From: Polytrichum commune
Taxonomy: Eukaryota; Streptophyta; Polytrichopsida; Polytrichales; Polytrichaceae
Direction: 5' to 3'
DNA: 64,000 bases
Assembly: GCA_950295325.1 (NCBI GenBank)
Contig: OX485804.1
Span: 65,696,033-65,760,032 of the forward strand
Positions 32,961 to 45,133 of this stretch are shown piece by piece (position 1 is the first letter of the stretch; the number at the start of each line of letters is the position of its first letter). A program made the translations under genes and the position numbers. The notes beneath the pieces were generated by a model. That model was not told where the DNA came from. It made no database searches and saw only the letters and a list, made by a program, of their open reading frames with translations.

Positions 32961-35900
32961 ATGGCGGGCAGGTTGGTGACGACGGTGGCGAGGCACGCCA
33001 GGCGCTCCGTCTGGCGAGGGGAGGGTGCTGCCGTGCGCCATAGCCATGCGATCGCCTTGCCTGACGAGAGGTTCCAGCGCTACAACTCGCCCGTGCCCAA
33101 AGATGTCGACCACACCAACGTCCTGGGCACGCCGGAGACCAAGGTCACCACGCTGGCCAATGGGTTGCGCGTGGCGAGCGAGAGCAACATGTCCGCGGAA
33201 ACGGCCACCGTCGGGGTGTGGATTGACGCGGGCAGTCGGTTCGAAACGGCTGAAACGAACGGGACGGCTCACTTTTTGGAGCACATGATATTCAAGGGGA
33301 CGAAGAAGAGGAACCTGCGGCAGCTGGAGGAGGAGATTGAGAATATGGGAGGCCATTTGAATGCCTACACCTCTCGGGAGCAGACAACTTACTACGCCAA
33401 GGTGTTGAAGAAGGATGTCCCGGTTGCTGTGGACATTCTGGCCGACATTCTGCAGAATTCTTCGTTCGAGGAGGAGCGGATCAATCGGGAGCGCAATGTC
33501 ATCCTTCGGGAGATGGAAGAGGTACGTTGGATCTCGCCTTATGAGCTCTGGGAGACCCTTGGCTATTTACATTTGCACGAATGACACAAACAAGTGAGCA
33601 ATCGACCTCGAATAATTCCTCTGGGCTGATGACCCCTTAGAATTCGGGAAAATTCTAACATTAAGACGGACCTTATTTCACCTTGGAGTGCATGCTGTTC
33701 ATATATTACATTGGCCTCGGAGCACTCTTCTCCGGATCAGACTCTTGAATTAGGGTTGGCCCTTTCCCAGCCTCAGGTTTATGCAAGGGTAGGATTTGGA
33801 AAAGACTTTCACAATTGTTTGGGAATAACAGAGAGGGGAATAAAGAATAAGCGACAGGGATGAATTGGAGCAGGAAGCGTAGTATGAAAGTCCGGATGCC
33901 TGCATCAAGCATCCGAACTTGGTGGTATTTGGCTCAAGGATCAATTTTTGGACCTACAGAGTAACGGCGTCCTCCTCTGTCGATCCATAGGACCCGGGCA
34001 ATTATATTCGAAGGAGGTGAAGTTGAAGAAAGCCGAGCCTTGTAGTTTGTAGAACTTCGAAATTGGCACCACTTGGGTGGATGAAATTGGTTATGACCAG
34101 GAATATTACACTGATGGCAGGTTGAAGGTCAAGTGGAGGAGGTGATGTTTGACCACTTGCACGCAACTGCATTTCAATTCAGTCCTTTGGGTCGCACAAT
34201 TTTGGGTCCTGCAGAGAACATTCGGAACATCAGCAAGTCTGACTTGAGGAATTACATCACCACGCATTATACAGGACCCCGAATGGTACGCGCTTTTTAA
34301 CACCTACTGTTCTTGCGGAGCGATGGCAAACCTTTATCTTGATGTCGTGGAATATGATTGCTACCATTGGTGATTGGTGATTGAGCTCGCATCAATTTAT
34401 AAATGAGTTTGTCAATCGGAAACGCCCAGATTCATTGGATCCAAAGTCATGCTGCAGCAGCTGGAGTACTTTCCTTGTCTAACTATGTGAACACAACAGG
34501 CTCCGCATCCTTGTTCGGCAATGACTGCACATCTGCATGTTGGTCCAGTGGATGTTGGGAAACATATGCAGGGATAACAGTTCTTCACTCTTACCGAATA
34601 GTTTCTGGAGAAATTGCAGACCAATTTTAGCCTTATAATCTAGCAGCCAATGTAGAATCCTGGCTTTGAGACTGGGGGAAAGATCTCTGCATGTGCTTAT
34701 ATTCATTTTTAGGGCTGCAGGTAGTTGCTGCTTCAGGAGCTGTTAGTCACGATGAGCTTGTGAAAACAGTGGAAAAGTCTTTCCAGAATCTTTCAGCTGA
34801 CACAACAACAGCTGGGCACCTTGTTGAACAGGATCCTGCTATATTCACAGGATCAGAGGTATGTAACCTAGTTCAAGTCTGCTATGAGCAAACGAACTGC
34901 ATTCTTTGGAACTGATTATCTGGTAGAGGTCATTTGTGTGCATCTATTTCACTTTGGGTGTCACCGTGTCAGGTTCTAGCGATAAATTTTGGCAATTGCA
35001 TTGTTTCTGTACATGGAGGTGATTTGGAATATTTGTGAGTGGATTACACATTTGTAGAGTTGAAGTTGTAGCTGACATCTGTGTCTCGATGTTTGTGTGT
35101 AACAGGTTCGTATTCGTGACGATGATGTACCCTTGGCTCACTTTGCTGTTGCAGTGAAAGGTGCAGCATGGACAGATCCGGATTCCATTGCGCTGATGGT
35201 AATGCAGACAATGTTGGGAGCATGGAACAAGAGTGCGGGTGCTGGGAAGCATATGGGGTAATTACATGCAATCGAGTGTGCAGAATGACACTATGCTGCT
35301 TGTCATGAGCTGATTCATGTAATTTTAACTTCTATCTTTTAGATTGGGTTTATATTTATGGCTCTTAAATTAATCTGCAATTGCTACAGGTCAGAGATGG
35401 CTCAAAAAATTGGAGCAAATGAGTTGGCAGAGAGTGTGATGGCATTTAACACCAACTATAGCGATGCTGGGCTCTTTGGGGTTTACGCAGTTGCCAAGGT
35501 CCGATCTCTGACTGGCATATGACTATCATTGTTTGCATTGAATATTGGCATGAAGATACTTGCTAGTTGAAATGCAAACCAATACAAGATTCAGAAGAAT
35601 AGAATTTTTTTCTTATGTAGTACTGTCCTTGGTCACCAACAGAGTCCAGGACTCGGTTGATTAAGGCAAGATGGCTGAAGTTCTATGAGCATTTCGTGGC
35701 TCTTCCTAAGGACGTCTTTGAATGCTGAATAACCTGGTACTGTAGGTCTGTTCCTGTAGTAATGGGCATCTTGCATTGACTTTCGAGTGCTTTCTGCCGA
35801 GTATGATGTGTACAGTGAGTTCCTTATTCTCATATAGTCCCTTGCACCTGCAGCCAGAGTGTCTTGATGATCTGTGCTATGTCATAATGAAAGAGTTTGG

Positions 35901-37178
35901 GAGAATGATTTACCGCGTGGACCAAGATGATGTGGCTCGGGCACGAAATCAGGTCTGGAAGCTTTCCTATTGGAGGTGCTTGTATTGTGATTTTTTGTTT
36001 TACTTCAGGGGTGATTTTTATATGTCTGAGGTTATGTACTACATATTTACTAGAGATGATTGGTGATCATCTGGTATTGAAGCTGCTACCATCAAATTTC
36101 TGGGCTATGAAGAACCAAGCTAACATACACATGGTGGCATATTTTCTTGTTGCAGTTGAAATCATGTTTGCTTCTTCACCTCGATGGAACAAGTCCTGTT
36201 GCTGAAGACATCGGTCGGCAGGTAGGGTGCATTGGACATTTGATGAATTAAAGCTTTTTTCTTTTGGTGCAGTGGTTGGACTGAGACTTTTTATGCAATT
36301 CACATAGTAGTACTAAATGCCTGCCTGGTTCGTTCACAAAACGCCGACAGGCATGGTCTCAGGTTCCATAGGACCAGAAGCTTCATTACTTGCAAAAGCT
36401 GGTGGTTTTCTTGCACATGCATTTGAGACTACTATAGTGGTGGTTAAAGACTCCTGAAGTTTCTTACAACTTGTATGATGTGGGCTTAGAGAAACATCTT
36501 CTGATGCAAAAGGTGAGGAGGCTACAAATGTTTATGCACTTCCTTCAGGACTCTTTTAGGATTGTGCAAAGGCTAAGGAAGCAGCCTGTCAAAAACTGAA
36601 CCTCACTGTTTGAGTAGCACACAGTTGTATCGTCACTCAGATTTTAATGCATCTTTTACTTTGGTATCTGCAGATTTTGACATACGGAAGACGAGTTCCT
36701 CTGGCTGAGTTATTCGCTCGTATTGATGCCGTGGATGCGGACACTGTAAAGCGTGTTGCCAGCCGCTTCATATTTGATAAGGTCAGGCCTCTGTTTATTC
36801 TACTTCCAAAAGTTGAGTGCTCTGTTTGTTCCTTAAGATGACTATGCGTGAAGATGCAGAACCAAAGCAAAAGGATGGCCCATTACCACTGTCTATGGAT
36901 AATATACTTGTGGACAGGTAACATTTTAAAGGCCTGTCCTCCATGTAGCTGGAAAATGAAAACGAGTGCCCCTTGTTCGTGTACAGTTTAGTCACAACCT
37001 ATTGGTTGTCCTTGCTCTTGCTATTTCTGTTAAATGTCAGGAGATAGATGTTGGCAAATGCTGACTGGATTACATATTTTTTGGATATCAGGAACTAGCC
37101 ATTGCTGCCATGGGGCCCATCCAAGAGCTCCGCGATTACACATGGTTCCGGCGCAGGACTTACTGGCAACGTTACTGA
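32961..37178 (+). CDS. MPPB: Mitochondrial processing peptidase beta subunit (9 exons)
   Basis: Exons 32961-33521, 34121-34285, 34721-34858, 35106-35257, 35390-35498, 35854-35952, 36156-36221, 36674-36781 and 37092-37178 join with matching phases and GT-AG borders into 494 residues, a normal family length. The protein is an M16-family metallopeptidase that removes presequences from imported mitochondrial precursors; in plants it also serves as a core subunit of complex III. The zinc site is complete: H104-x2-E107-H108, with the distal Glu at E184. The Arg-rich N-terminus ([16 protein letters not shown]) is a typical presequence, which supports the start at 32961; an in-frame ATG at 32745 would add 72 residues without such features. 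The C-terminus [11 protein letters not shown] is family-typical. AATAAA at 37593 is a possible polyadenylation signal. Confidence 0.95.
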
Positions 37179-37763
37179 GTGATTTGTGGGGTTTCATATT
37201 AGTAGTCTTGTTAATCCGTAAAGGCCAATCTCATTCTTAGATTTGCAGATAAGGATCCAGATACAAATCACTTATGGAAGAGCGCACTTGCTACTTGTTT
37301 CTCTATTCCTGCAGTGATGCCCAACGGCTCTTGTAGGTGGATGGTCCTGTCAGGCACTAGCACTGTTGGTTCAGAGGTTACACATGCTTTCAGGAAGCAT
37401 GTCCATTGTCTTTCACTCCAAATAATTGAAAGTCTACAAATAGGAAGCACATCTGCAGAGAATTATTCCAAGGCTAGTAGGTGCGTCATTGCATCTGTAT
37501 GAATGTCATTGTTGCAGATGTCACTATCAACTACTATTTGCATTTCAAGTATGACTGCTTTGTGTAGATGCCAAGCCCTTCACTATATCAAAAATAAAAT
37601 GAATTAGCATATAGTTTTGCAGGTTGGAGCAAAGATAAGGTTTATTGTGAGGGTGGCCACCGTTGTCAGTCCCATGTTAAATGCCCGAACCTTTAACTTG
37701 TCAAGACAACCTGCAAACCTGCAAATCTGCTCATGCTACTGTACTCCTCACAACAGGCATAAA
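37179..37763 (+). other. 3' flank of MPP beta
   Basis: Probably the 3' UTR and downstream DNA. Frames here have no domain. AATAAA occurs at 37593-37598. Confidence 0.4.
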
Positions 37764-37946
37764 CTACACTAAATATGATGTTTAGTGTCATATGTTATGT
37801 TATGTCACTATGGTAAGTTTTTGGATGACACTTCTTATGAATAAGTGAACAAATGTTGTCATGGATGATGGATGATGGCCAAAACCCTACCTCTCTTGTC
37901 AGCAACTTGTCATGAAATATTGTCATGGATGATTGAAATTTGGATG
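37764..37946. mobile_element. Truncated MITE of the CTACACTA family
   Basis: Starts CTACACTAAATATGATGTTT and follows the reverse complement of the element at 9391-9765 for about 183 bases, up to GATTGAAATTTGGATG, where similarity stops. The other end is missing. Confidence 0.75.
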
Positions 37947-38925
37947 GTTGTTTGTATGGGGATCTTTTGGATATTGAAGCCAAGGTCTACTTATCGCCGG
38001 TGTTAGCATACCATCAAAAGGATATTTCATTGAGAAATTGTCACGATGACTTCAAATTACAAGTACCCTAATCAACTAAATGCTCCCACACAATAGTTTG
38101 TGCAAGTCCTGAACAAGTATTTAACCCCTAACTTCCTGGCTACCAATTTCTGGTTGATGGATAATTTGCTACATTAACCCCATCTAACTCATTCCAGTCA
38201 AATCAAAATAATTATAAACATCAAGTCAACATGGATATGTACACATAGACACACGAGCCATGCAATTGTAGATCTCTATTATAGAATGTGTAAAAACATG
38301 TCAAAGTGGGAAGTGGTCATGTTTTTGTTTTGTTGGGAGCTCATGTGAGGGTGTTGACTCCAATCAATAGTTGTCACTTCAATGTTGTTTGATGTTCATG
38401 TGAATTGGCCTTTGTGCTCACACCGACTGTTCACTCTAACATTTGGACACTCTCAATTTTTTAGGAATTCTTTGCATATACAAGGTTAAGAAATATGGGA
38501 TAGTTTACACACTCCAAATGCGAAGGTGGCTAGCTTATTGCGATTTGCACATTTTGGCATGAGAATTTGTGGAGATGCTTAACTACTTAGTTGTTCCCAT
38601 CTAGTGGATCACACAAGCCTTGAACTCATTTACCATGTGAACTTGACTAGTCAAAGGTCTTTTTGGGGGGATAAAAACAAGGCATTTTCTTGTGCATCAC
38701 TTCCTTCAATTGTGATGATCTAAAAATCACGAGGGTTGTCCAAGCCCATTTTTTCTCTCTCGCAAGATCCTACAAACGAATCCCATTTTAACCTCAAAAC
38801 TTTGTCCATGAAAACTCCATAACCAACATTGAGCGAAATGCACTTGAAACAACCCTTTCATGGGCTTGGGAAGTTAAGGGTTAAGTCAAGTTTTAAGCGG
38901 TGTGTAAGATTCAAACTATGCTAGA

Positions 38926-39158
38926 CACTACATTGATTATCCCAAATAGTGCATGCTACTATCAAAGTTACGCGGTGCAATAACGTCTTATTCAAAAGTT
39001 CAAAATTTACTAACAATAGTATATAGTTTGTTTGAACATTATAGAACATTATAGAACATAAATGACTTTGCTTGGCAAAATATTACATTCTCATCAAATA
39101 GTTATAGCATTTCATAACTCCGAATAGTAACACACACTTATTGGGATAAACAATGTAC
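38926..39158. mobile_element. MITE family with TTATCCC inverted repeats, copy 1
   Basis: About 233 bases with diverged inverted ends (CACTACATTGATTATCCC against TACATTGTTTATCCC read inward from the right). It matches the segment 41793-42010 in reverse orientation along its length. Non-coding. Confidence 0.65.
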
Positions 39159-40330
39159 TTTATAAAAAGCAATGGAGAACACAAGGTAGGTCATTCTAAA
39201 ACCAACACCCCAACCAAAACTAACGGCCGAATTTCTTGCACAATAAGTATATAATGCTTTTGAGAATGTCCACCACCTTAACATCAAGTTCATGTGCTTG
39301 TTTTGGATCATTTACTAGTAAAACTTTAAAGCATCATAACTTTTGCATATAGAATATAAGTAAGACATAATTTACTTTGATGTTCTCACTACTAATGAGA
39401 ATTATTTTAAATTGTTGCAATCTAAAAATAGGTAGTATTTATGATCAATACTCAAAGGGACAATTTGAACACCATTAACTTTATAGTCATATATCATAAC
39501 ATGCAAAATGCATTTGAATCCAGGGCATTTTTATAAGGCTAAGTTTCTTAATATTTCTAGGGAATTGTTAAATCAACTGCGTAGTTTGTTAAAATGGCCA
39601 TAAAGACGTGTCTCACGGTCACATGACCTATCAAAATTAGATTTGTCATTGCACACATGAGGAGGAGCAAGAAATCAACTCTATGTTAGAATTAATAAAC
39701 TTGGTCAAATTGGATGACAAGTCATAGCCTACTTGACACCTTACATATCAATTGTAGTGGATTTAACCAATGTGTGATCGATTTAACAATCCTATGTTTT
39801 CAATTACATACATTTATCCCCCAATTGAGATATTGCGATGGATGAATAATAAGGCTTAGGTGGTGTCACTTTTGACATTTTCATCTTAAAATAACAATAA
39901 AGAAACCTTAACGAGCCCTATATGGCATGTTGAGGCCCGTAATGAGCCTCTTGGACCTTTAAGGGTTCAGTAAAGAACCAATGACAAACAAATGAAGACA
40001 ATTTGACGGCTAATAAGTTATGATGTAGCCAATTTAAAAATAAATAAAGTCGGGATTAGTTCAGCAATAGACATAAGATGTAAGCACATGGTTTGTATGA
40101 CGTTACCATGTGCACAATGAGTTGAAATGAAATTGATATCAGGAAGTCAATAGACTTATGGACCCAAAAGTATGTTATGGTTGTGTCAAACTGGCTAATT
40201 TTCTAGAGTGGCAGAGTGTGGTAGCCTCCATGAAATAGAGGCTAATGTTGTTGATCCGTTGGCCCAATCAGTGAAAGAGAGACGTAGGACTCCCTAATGT
40301 TACATTCTCAAACAATGATTGAAACTTTAA
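39159..40330. other. Intergenic DNA
   Basis: A+T-rich; no gene or clear repeat structure seen. Confidence 0.4.
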
Positions 40331-40339
40331 TCATTGTTT

Positions 40340-41185
40340 CAGCTCAAAAAGATCGAGTTTGGTTCGAACATGCAAAATGGACTATTCAGCATGCCATCTT
40401 TTATGGAACCATGTAGGGGACACTCGAGCACAAAGTGTGCCTCGTTTTCAACAACATTATAAGATCGTAAGTAGCATAATCTATTATATCTAGAGATAGG
40501 ATAGTCGACCACCATCTAGTTTCCATGGCAAGTCTATGATTTGAGGTACGGTAAGCACAAATGGTCTTGTGTTATGGTGGTGTCGATGGTTGCAACAAGT
40601 ACAATTCACATTCGTATTTGAGCAAATCCTTGAGGTGGAGGTATTCTAGTATCTTCCTTGAGAGATGGAAAGAGTTATACTCTTTAGCAAAAAAATAAAA
40701 GAAAAGATGCTTGATATTATCAAATGTGATTTTAAGTTTTGTTGGGTTGTCGTGGGGTTTCCAATGACATAGACCCCACGATGCTTTCCACATGGTTGTC
40801 AATTTGCACCAGGTGTCAAATCCTTGTTCGGCAAGATGTCAAGAAAGTGAGGTTGGTTGACTAACTAACCAAGAGGAGGGTAGGTGGCGAGTTGTTATTG
40901 AAAACCCATAGTTAGGTTAAGAGCATATAAATCCATAGGAAGTTCTCCAAATTCAGCCAAAAAAATATGATAAGTTGTCGAAGAACACACATTGACACGA
41001 GACATCATATGTATCTTCGTGCTCTTCTCGAAAACCTTCCAATGAGAGTTTGCCAAGTCACCTCTTCAAATTGTGATGTCAAATATGAAAGTTGGAAGCA
41101 CCAAAACCTTGAATAGATGGAATCTAAATTTTCAACATGTGACTCCAACTATTGCTTCTACAATGCACGTGTATAGGGTAGTAGG
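40340..41185 (-). pseudogene. LINE relic: RT C-terminal region with zinc-finger-like end
   Basis: Minus-strand relic with several stops. Upstream pieces read LPTFIFDITI, then WKVFEKSTKIHMMSRV and AEFGELPMDLYAL near 40900-41090. A 76-codon open part lies at 40572-40802 (WKASWGLCHW...). The end near 40370-40500 reads NHRLAMET followed by VVENEAHFVLECPLH, the pattern found after the RT domain of many LINEs (RL-x-E-T, then E-x-E-x-HF-x-L-x-CP). It is not related to copies A and B: composition and residues differ. Confidence 0.6.
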
Positions 41186-41792
41186 TACCCCAAAACATGT
41201 TTGAAGTTTTGTACATTATAGTGAATGTAGAATGAGTTTTCCAACTATGCTAGGTACTAATGGGGTCCCAAGTTCCAATGTAAGATTATACATATAGTAT
41301 CAAACACAAATTAAAGACAAAGGTGGAGAGAGGTTTGTAATATGCTTGAGAGTAGGCTCAAGGATGATTCTCTTTAACCAACATGTGATGTTCAATCGGT
41401 TGGAGTTGTAAAGGTGTTACTTATAGAAAGAAATAAAGAAAATAGGTTTGTAATAGGTTCGAGAGTGGACTGCAAGAGATGTTTTCAACCAATGAGAAGC
41501 AATATTTAACCCATCTTTTTGTATGACGTTTGTAAGCCTTAATAGAACTTTTACTTTTTTTCAATTGTTATCGGTCTCTCTCATAAGAATAGTTTTGTTT
41601 ACCTAGTTTCATTGTGTTACACATCCTCCAATAAGTGGATCCATCAAGGGAACTTCTCCTTGTATACTCGATAGACATAAGTTGGTTTGATTGCAACAAA
41701 AATGACAAGATATACAAAATGCAAAGACTGTAGGCACTGACAACATCCTGTGGCTTCAATTTGATATGTTGTCCTTTGTTTTCTCTTACTTC
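41186..41792. other. Intergenic DNA with a short duplication
   Basis: Two similar segments at about 41325-41400 and 41440-41510 (GGTTTGTAAT, GAGAGT and AACCAA-like blocks in order) form a diverged tandem pair of about 115 bases. No gene seen. Confidence 0.4.
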
Positions 41793-42010
41793 CTACACTA
41801 ATTATCCCCATTAGTGAGTGTTACTACTCAGAGTTACAATGCTATAACTATTTAATGAGAATTTCATATTTTACTAAGCAAAGGCATCTTTTATAATGTT
41901 CGGATAACCTATTGAACTTTTGTTGGTAAAAAATTGAACTCATGAGTAAGATGTTATTGCATTGTGTAACTCCGAATAATAACATGCATAAATTGGGATA
42001 AGTAGTGTAG
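41793..42010. mobile_element. MITE family with TTATCCC inverted repeats, copy 2
   Basis: About 218 bases starting CTACACTAATTATCCCCATT and ending GGGATAAGTAGTGTAG, so the ends are inverted repeats with CTACACTA tips. Reverse-oriented relative of 38926-39158. Flanked by TA if the tip is read as CACTA. Confidence 0.75.
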
Positions 42011-42310
42011 CTTTCTCAAGAAGACTTAAACATTTTTTTTAAATATATATTTTTCCTCACTTGCCACATGCAATAAACATTCCTCTAGAGATAGTATTCC
42101 TGGAAGACAAAAGTTCAAGCTCATATTGTGTGCATCTTGTTATAAAGACGACACTAGAAGCCAATAAAAAATAAAATTTCTATTGGGTAGAGAGAGTTGG
42201 GCTTTTCTTGTTTACAGCCATGCTTACTGTCAAGCTTAGTCTTTGTGCAATACATCCTCTTATCAAGAGGCCATACCATTCCTTTACATATCCATGTACC
42301 TTACAAAACC

Positions 42311-42334
42311 TGGGTGGGTGGGTGGGTGGGTGGG
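42311..42334 (+). repeat. (TGGG)6 tract, possible G-quadruplex
   Basis: Six consecutive TGGG units. The matching place in the second unit (43881-43895) has four GGG runs. Either could form a G-quadruplex on the + strand. Confidence 0.7.
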
Positions 42335-43003
42335 ATCATTTCCCATGGCTACTCCCTTGCATATCAAACTACTTACCATGGTCATTGTCATTTCTTGGTA
42401 AATCTCTAAGAAGGTAAACCATCATAAGTAAACCACTTACTAAGGTTTTACCTTTGTACCCTTAATGTAAAGTAATGTCCTTCATATCCAAAGTATGTCA
42501 ACTTCTAGTATAAACCTTGTCTACTACTACTTCAAAGGTCCCATCATTACTTAATATACTACCTAACATTCCTCATCATTAAAGAATGTCTAAGCCCTAA
42601 GTATACACTATTTTTTTTGACAAAAGTCGGTATGCAAAACCTAAAGATGCTGTCAAATTTGTGAAGGGTCTGCCTCACCTGTGCCCATGCCACCAACCAA
42701 ATCCAAAGAGAGGGTTAGTAACGTACATGAGGTGAATAACAACATAACCCAATTGTTATTTATGTCACACAATAATGTACAGCATGAACATACGTTTGCA
42801 ACCAAGAATACACATACTTTCATGGAGTACTCTACCTGTTCCTTAGCCATTTGAACCTTGTGCATCCGAGGTTAGAGTTGAGTTACATACACCTCCCAAA
42901 ACACCCAGACTGCACCACTTACGCTAAGCTCAAAAGTTACTTAGGGTAAACAGCCACCGCGGTTTAGCCTTTGAAGGAGGTCCTTGTGATCTCACTCTCT
43001 TAA

Positions 43004-43595
43004 CCCCTAAAGGACCGGGGGTGTTTTAGCTTAGGTCATGTTTTCTTGATTAGCTCTTGTAGCAAGCTCAATTTCTTATTAGTGTGGGGTAATTTTCACA
43101 ATCGGCACCGTTGAAACTAAAGAAGACTTACATAGCTTGTTTATGAAAAAAAGATCAACAAGATCGCACAATTTCTGAGAAATTGCCACCGTTGAGAAGA
43201 TTGATGGAAATTGTTCGGGCAGGGGGTACTTCGTACTTATGCTGAAATCAGATTGCTTAGAAGTGCTCCAAAACATCTGAATTTTTTTACCACATGTAAA
43301 GAACATTATGATCCTAATGTGGAATTTTTTTCGTCAAATTTTGAGGTGTGGAAAAAAAGATATGGGACTCTGAAGTCTCCAAGCAATGAGATTGGGCCCA
43401 AAAACTGAAAACTCAAAGAATTCGCCAAAAATCCAATCCTTCATCATTTTTTGATCAGAAAAGACCATTGGATCCATCTCGCAAAAATAGCCAGGGTCCT
43501 CTCCCCGCAAATTTGGGCTTCTTTGGAACAATCTCATCCAATTTGCACTTTTCTACAATCAAAAGCCCCCTGGGGGCCTTACGGTCCTTTAGGGG
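43004..43595. mobile_element. piggyBac-like non-autonomous element (TTAA target)
   Basis: 592 bases flanked by TTAA (43000-43003 and 43596-43599). Inverted ends begin CCCCTAAAGGACCG on both sides. The TTAA target and a CCC-start tip are hallmarks of the piggyBac superfamily. The paralogous unit has the uninterrupted site at about 44551-44575 (GCTCTTATTATACGATTAGG), which confirms insertion. No transposase frame is visible. Confidence 0.75.
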
Positions 43596-43741
43596 TTAAT
43601 ATAGAATTAGGTAGTCCTTCATGGCCATAGATGCAGATGCTCTGATCTATGGTGGAAATTCGTTAGTTGAAACTACCCTAACCCTAAAGTATCTTTACCT
43701 TGGGTTTAGCATAAGTAACTAGTTTAGCATAAGCATAGAGA

Positions 43742-44745
43742 GAGAGAGAGAGCGAGAGAGAGCTGGGCATTTCTTGTTAAGAACTAAGCTTATATTCAAG
43801 CATAGTCATTTTCTGAAAACATCCTCCAAACAGAGGCCATTCCATTCATATACCTATCTTTGTACTCCAAACAAAAAACCGGGTGGGTGGGTGGGATCCC
43901 TCCTCTCTTCAATACAATACATGTCTTAGAAACTCTATCGTATGGTATAACCATAGGTTATCACCATCTACTTTATGCAACCTATACTCTACTACCTCTA
44001 TACCCCTTGCATTGTTTGGCACAACCTTGTATGTACTAAACAACTTAAAGTCAAAAACTAGACATGACCTTTGTCATCACATGCACTTCAAAGTATATAA
44101 CCCAATAATCAATATATGCGTAAGTATTCACTATCTTCATCATGGAATACATACTATATATGATCACCAAATGTATGAGTCCAAAAAATAGATAAGCAAA
44201 ACCTAAGGATGTCGTTCAAAATTGTGAAGGGTCTGCCTCACCTGTGCCCATGCAACCAACCAACAAAAAATGAGGATTAGTCACGTACACGAGGTGAATA
44301 ACAGCAGAACCCAATTGTTATCTATGTCACACAACAAAACAACAATACCTCTTTTTGCATTACCCCATACTCCGTAAGAGAGTATATTACCTGTTCCTTT
44401 GCCATTGAAGTTTCTTGTGGAGCCGGATTGAAGCACTTAGCTTGAACCACCCACTAGTTAACCTCCTCTACCCTAATCACAGAACTTACCAAAGATAAAC
44501 GTCTAGTGCAGTTTAACCTTTGAGTGAAAGGGTACTTCCTCAAGCCCTTGCTCTTATTATACGATTAGGTTTTCAATCTTGTCCGTAGATGCAATGATCA
44601 TAATCTAAGGCGGACAATAGTTAGGTAGAGCGTTTTAAAACCCTAGGGTACTTACCCTTCAAAGATTATATTTACAGAGCTCAGTATTTATTGTATGGCA
44701 AGGTAAAAACAGAGTATAGAGAGAGAGAGAGAGAGAGAGAGCCAC
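43742..44745 (+). repeat. Duplicated 1-kb unit, copy 2
   Basis: Diverged direct copy of 42190-43741 without the piggyBac-like insertion. It begins after an AG microsatellite at about 43739-43762 and ends at another at 44718-44741. Shared blocks include GTGAAGGGTCTGCCTCACC at about 44223. No gene seen. Confidence 0.7.
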
Positions 44746-44843
44746 TTGTGTTGGTGTGAATGGGAGACACTTGACATTGACCATACATGCAAACTCAACT
44801 GTGAATCTGGAACATGCTTATAGAGGATGGGCATGGAACAAGT

Positions 44844-44874
44844 GCTACACCAATATGATAGATAGTGACACCAA
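44844..44874. mobile_element. Left end of a CTACACTA MITE, cut off by copy B
   Basis: CTACACCAATATGATAGATA followed by GTGACACCAA matches the first 31 bases of the MITE at 9391 with a few changes. The rest of the same MITE resumes at 51068. The shared TAGTGACACCAA (44863-44874 and 51068-51079) is the target duplication of copy B. Confidence 0.8.
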
Positions 44875-45133
44875 ACCACATCCATATCCTATGCGGCGAC
44901 TTTAACCGAAACATTGCACTTATTGGAAGACAAAATAACCACAATAATACGCCACCACAAGAAGAAGACATTCAATGGAAAAACTTCACCACAACCCTCA
45001 ATCTAGAATATATCCCAACAAACACTAACATTTCAAGACAAGGAGGCTAAATTACACATCAACTAGCCTTATAGATGGCTTTTATATCAACTAACCAGAC
45101 AACAACAGATTTACTTCCACAACAAACACAACC

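Larger units (their letters stand above)
42190..43741 (+). repeat. Duplicated 1-kb unit, copy 1 (carries an insertion)
   Basis: Order of landmarks: GAGAG-TGGGC, AAGAGGCCAT, a run of six TGGG units (42311-42334), AAACCTAAAGATG, GTGAAGGGTCTGCCTCACC (about 42660), GTCACACAA, then ATAGATGCA and an AG microsatellite. The following unit has the same order. Copy 1 holds a TTAA-flanked insertion at 43004-43595. Function unknown; frames are short and not conserved between units. Confidence 0.75.

Noticed and set aside
33025-33356. Open frames overlapping MPP beta exon 1 on other frames and the opposite strand
   Set aside because: They are shadows of a G+C-rich exon whose real frame is fixed by the family alignment.
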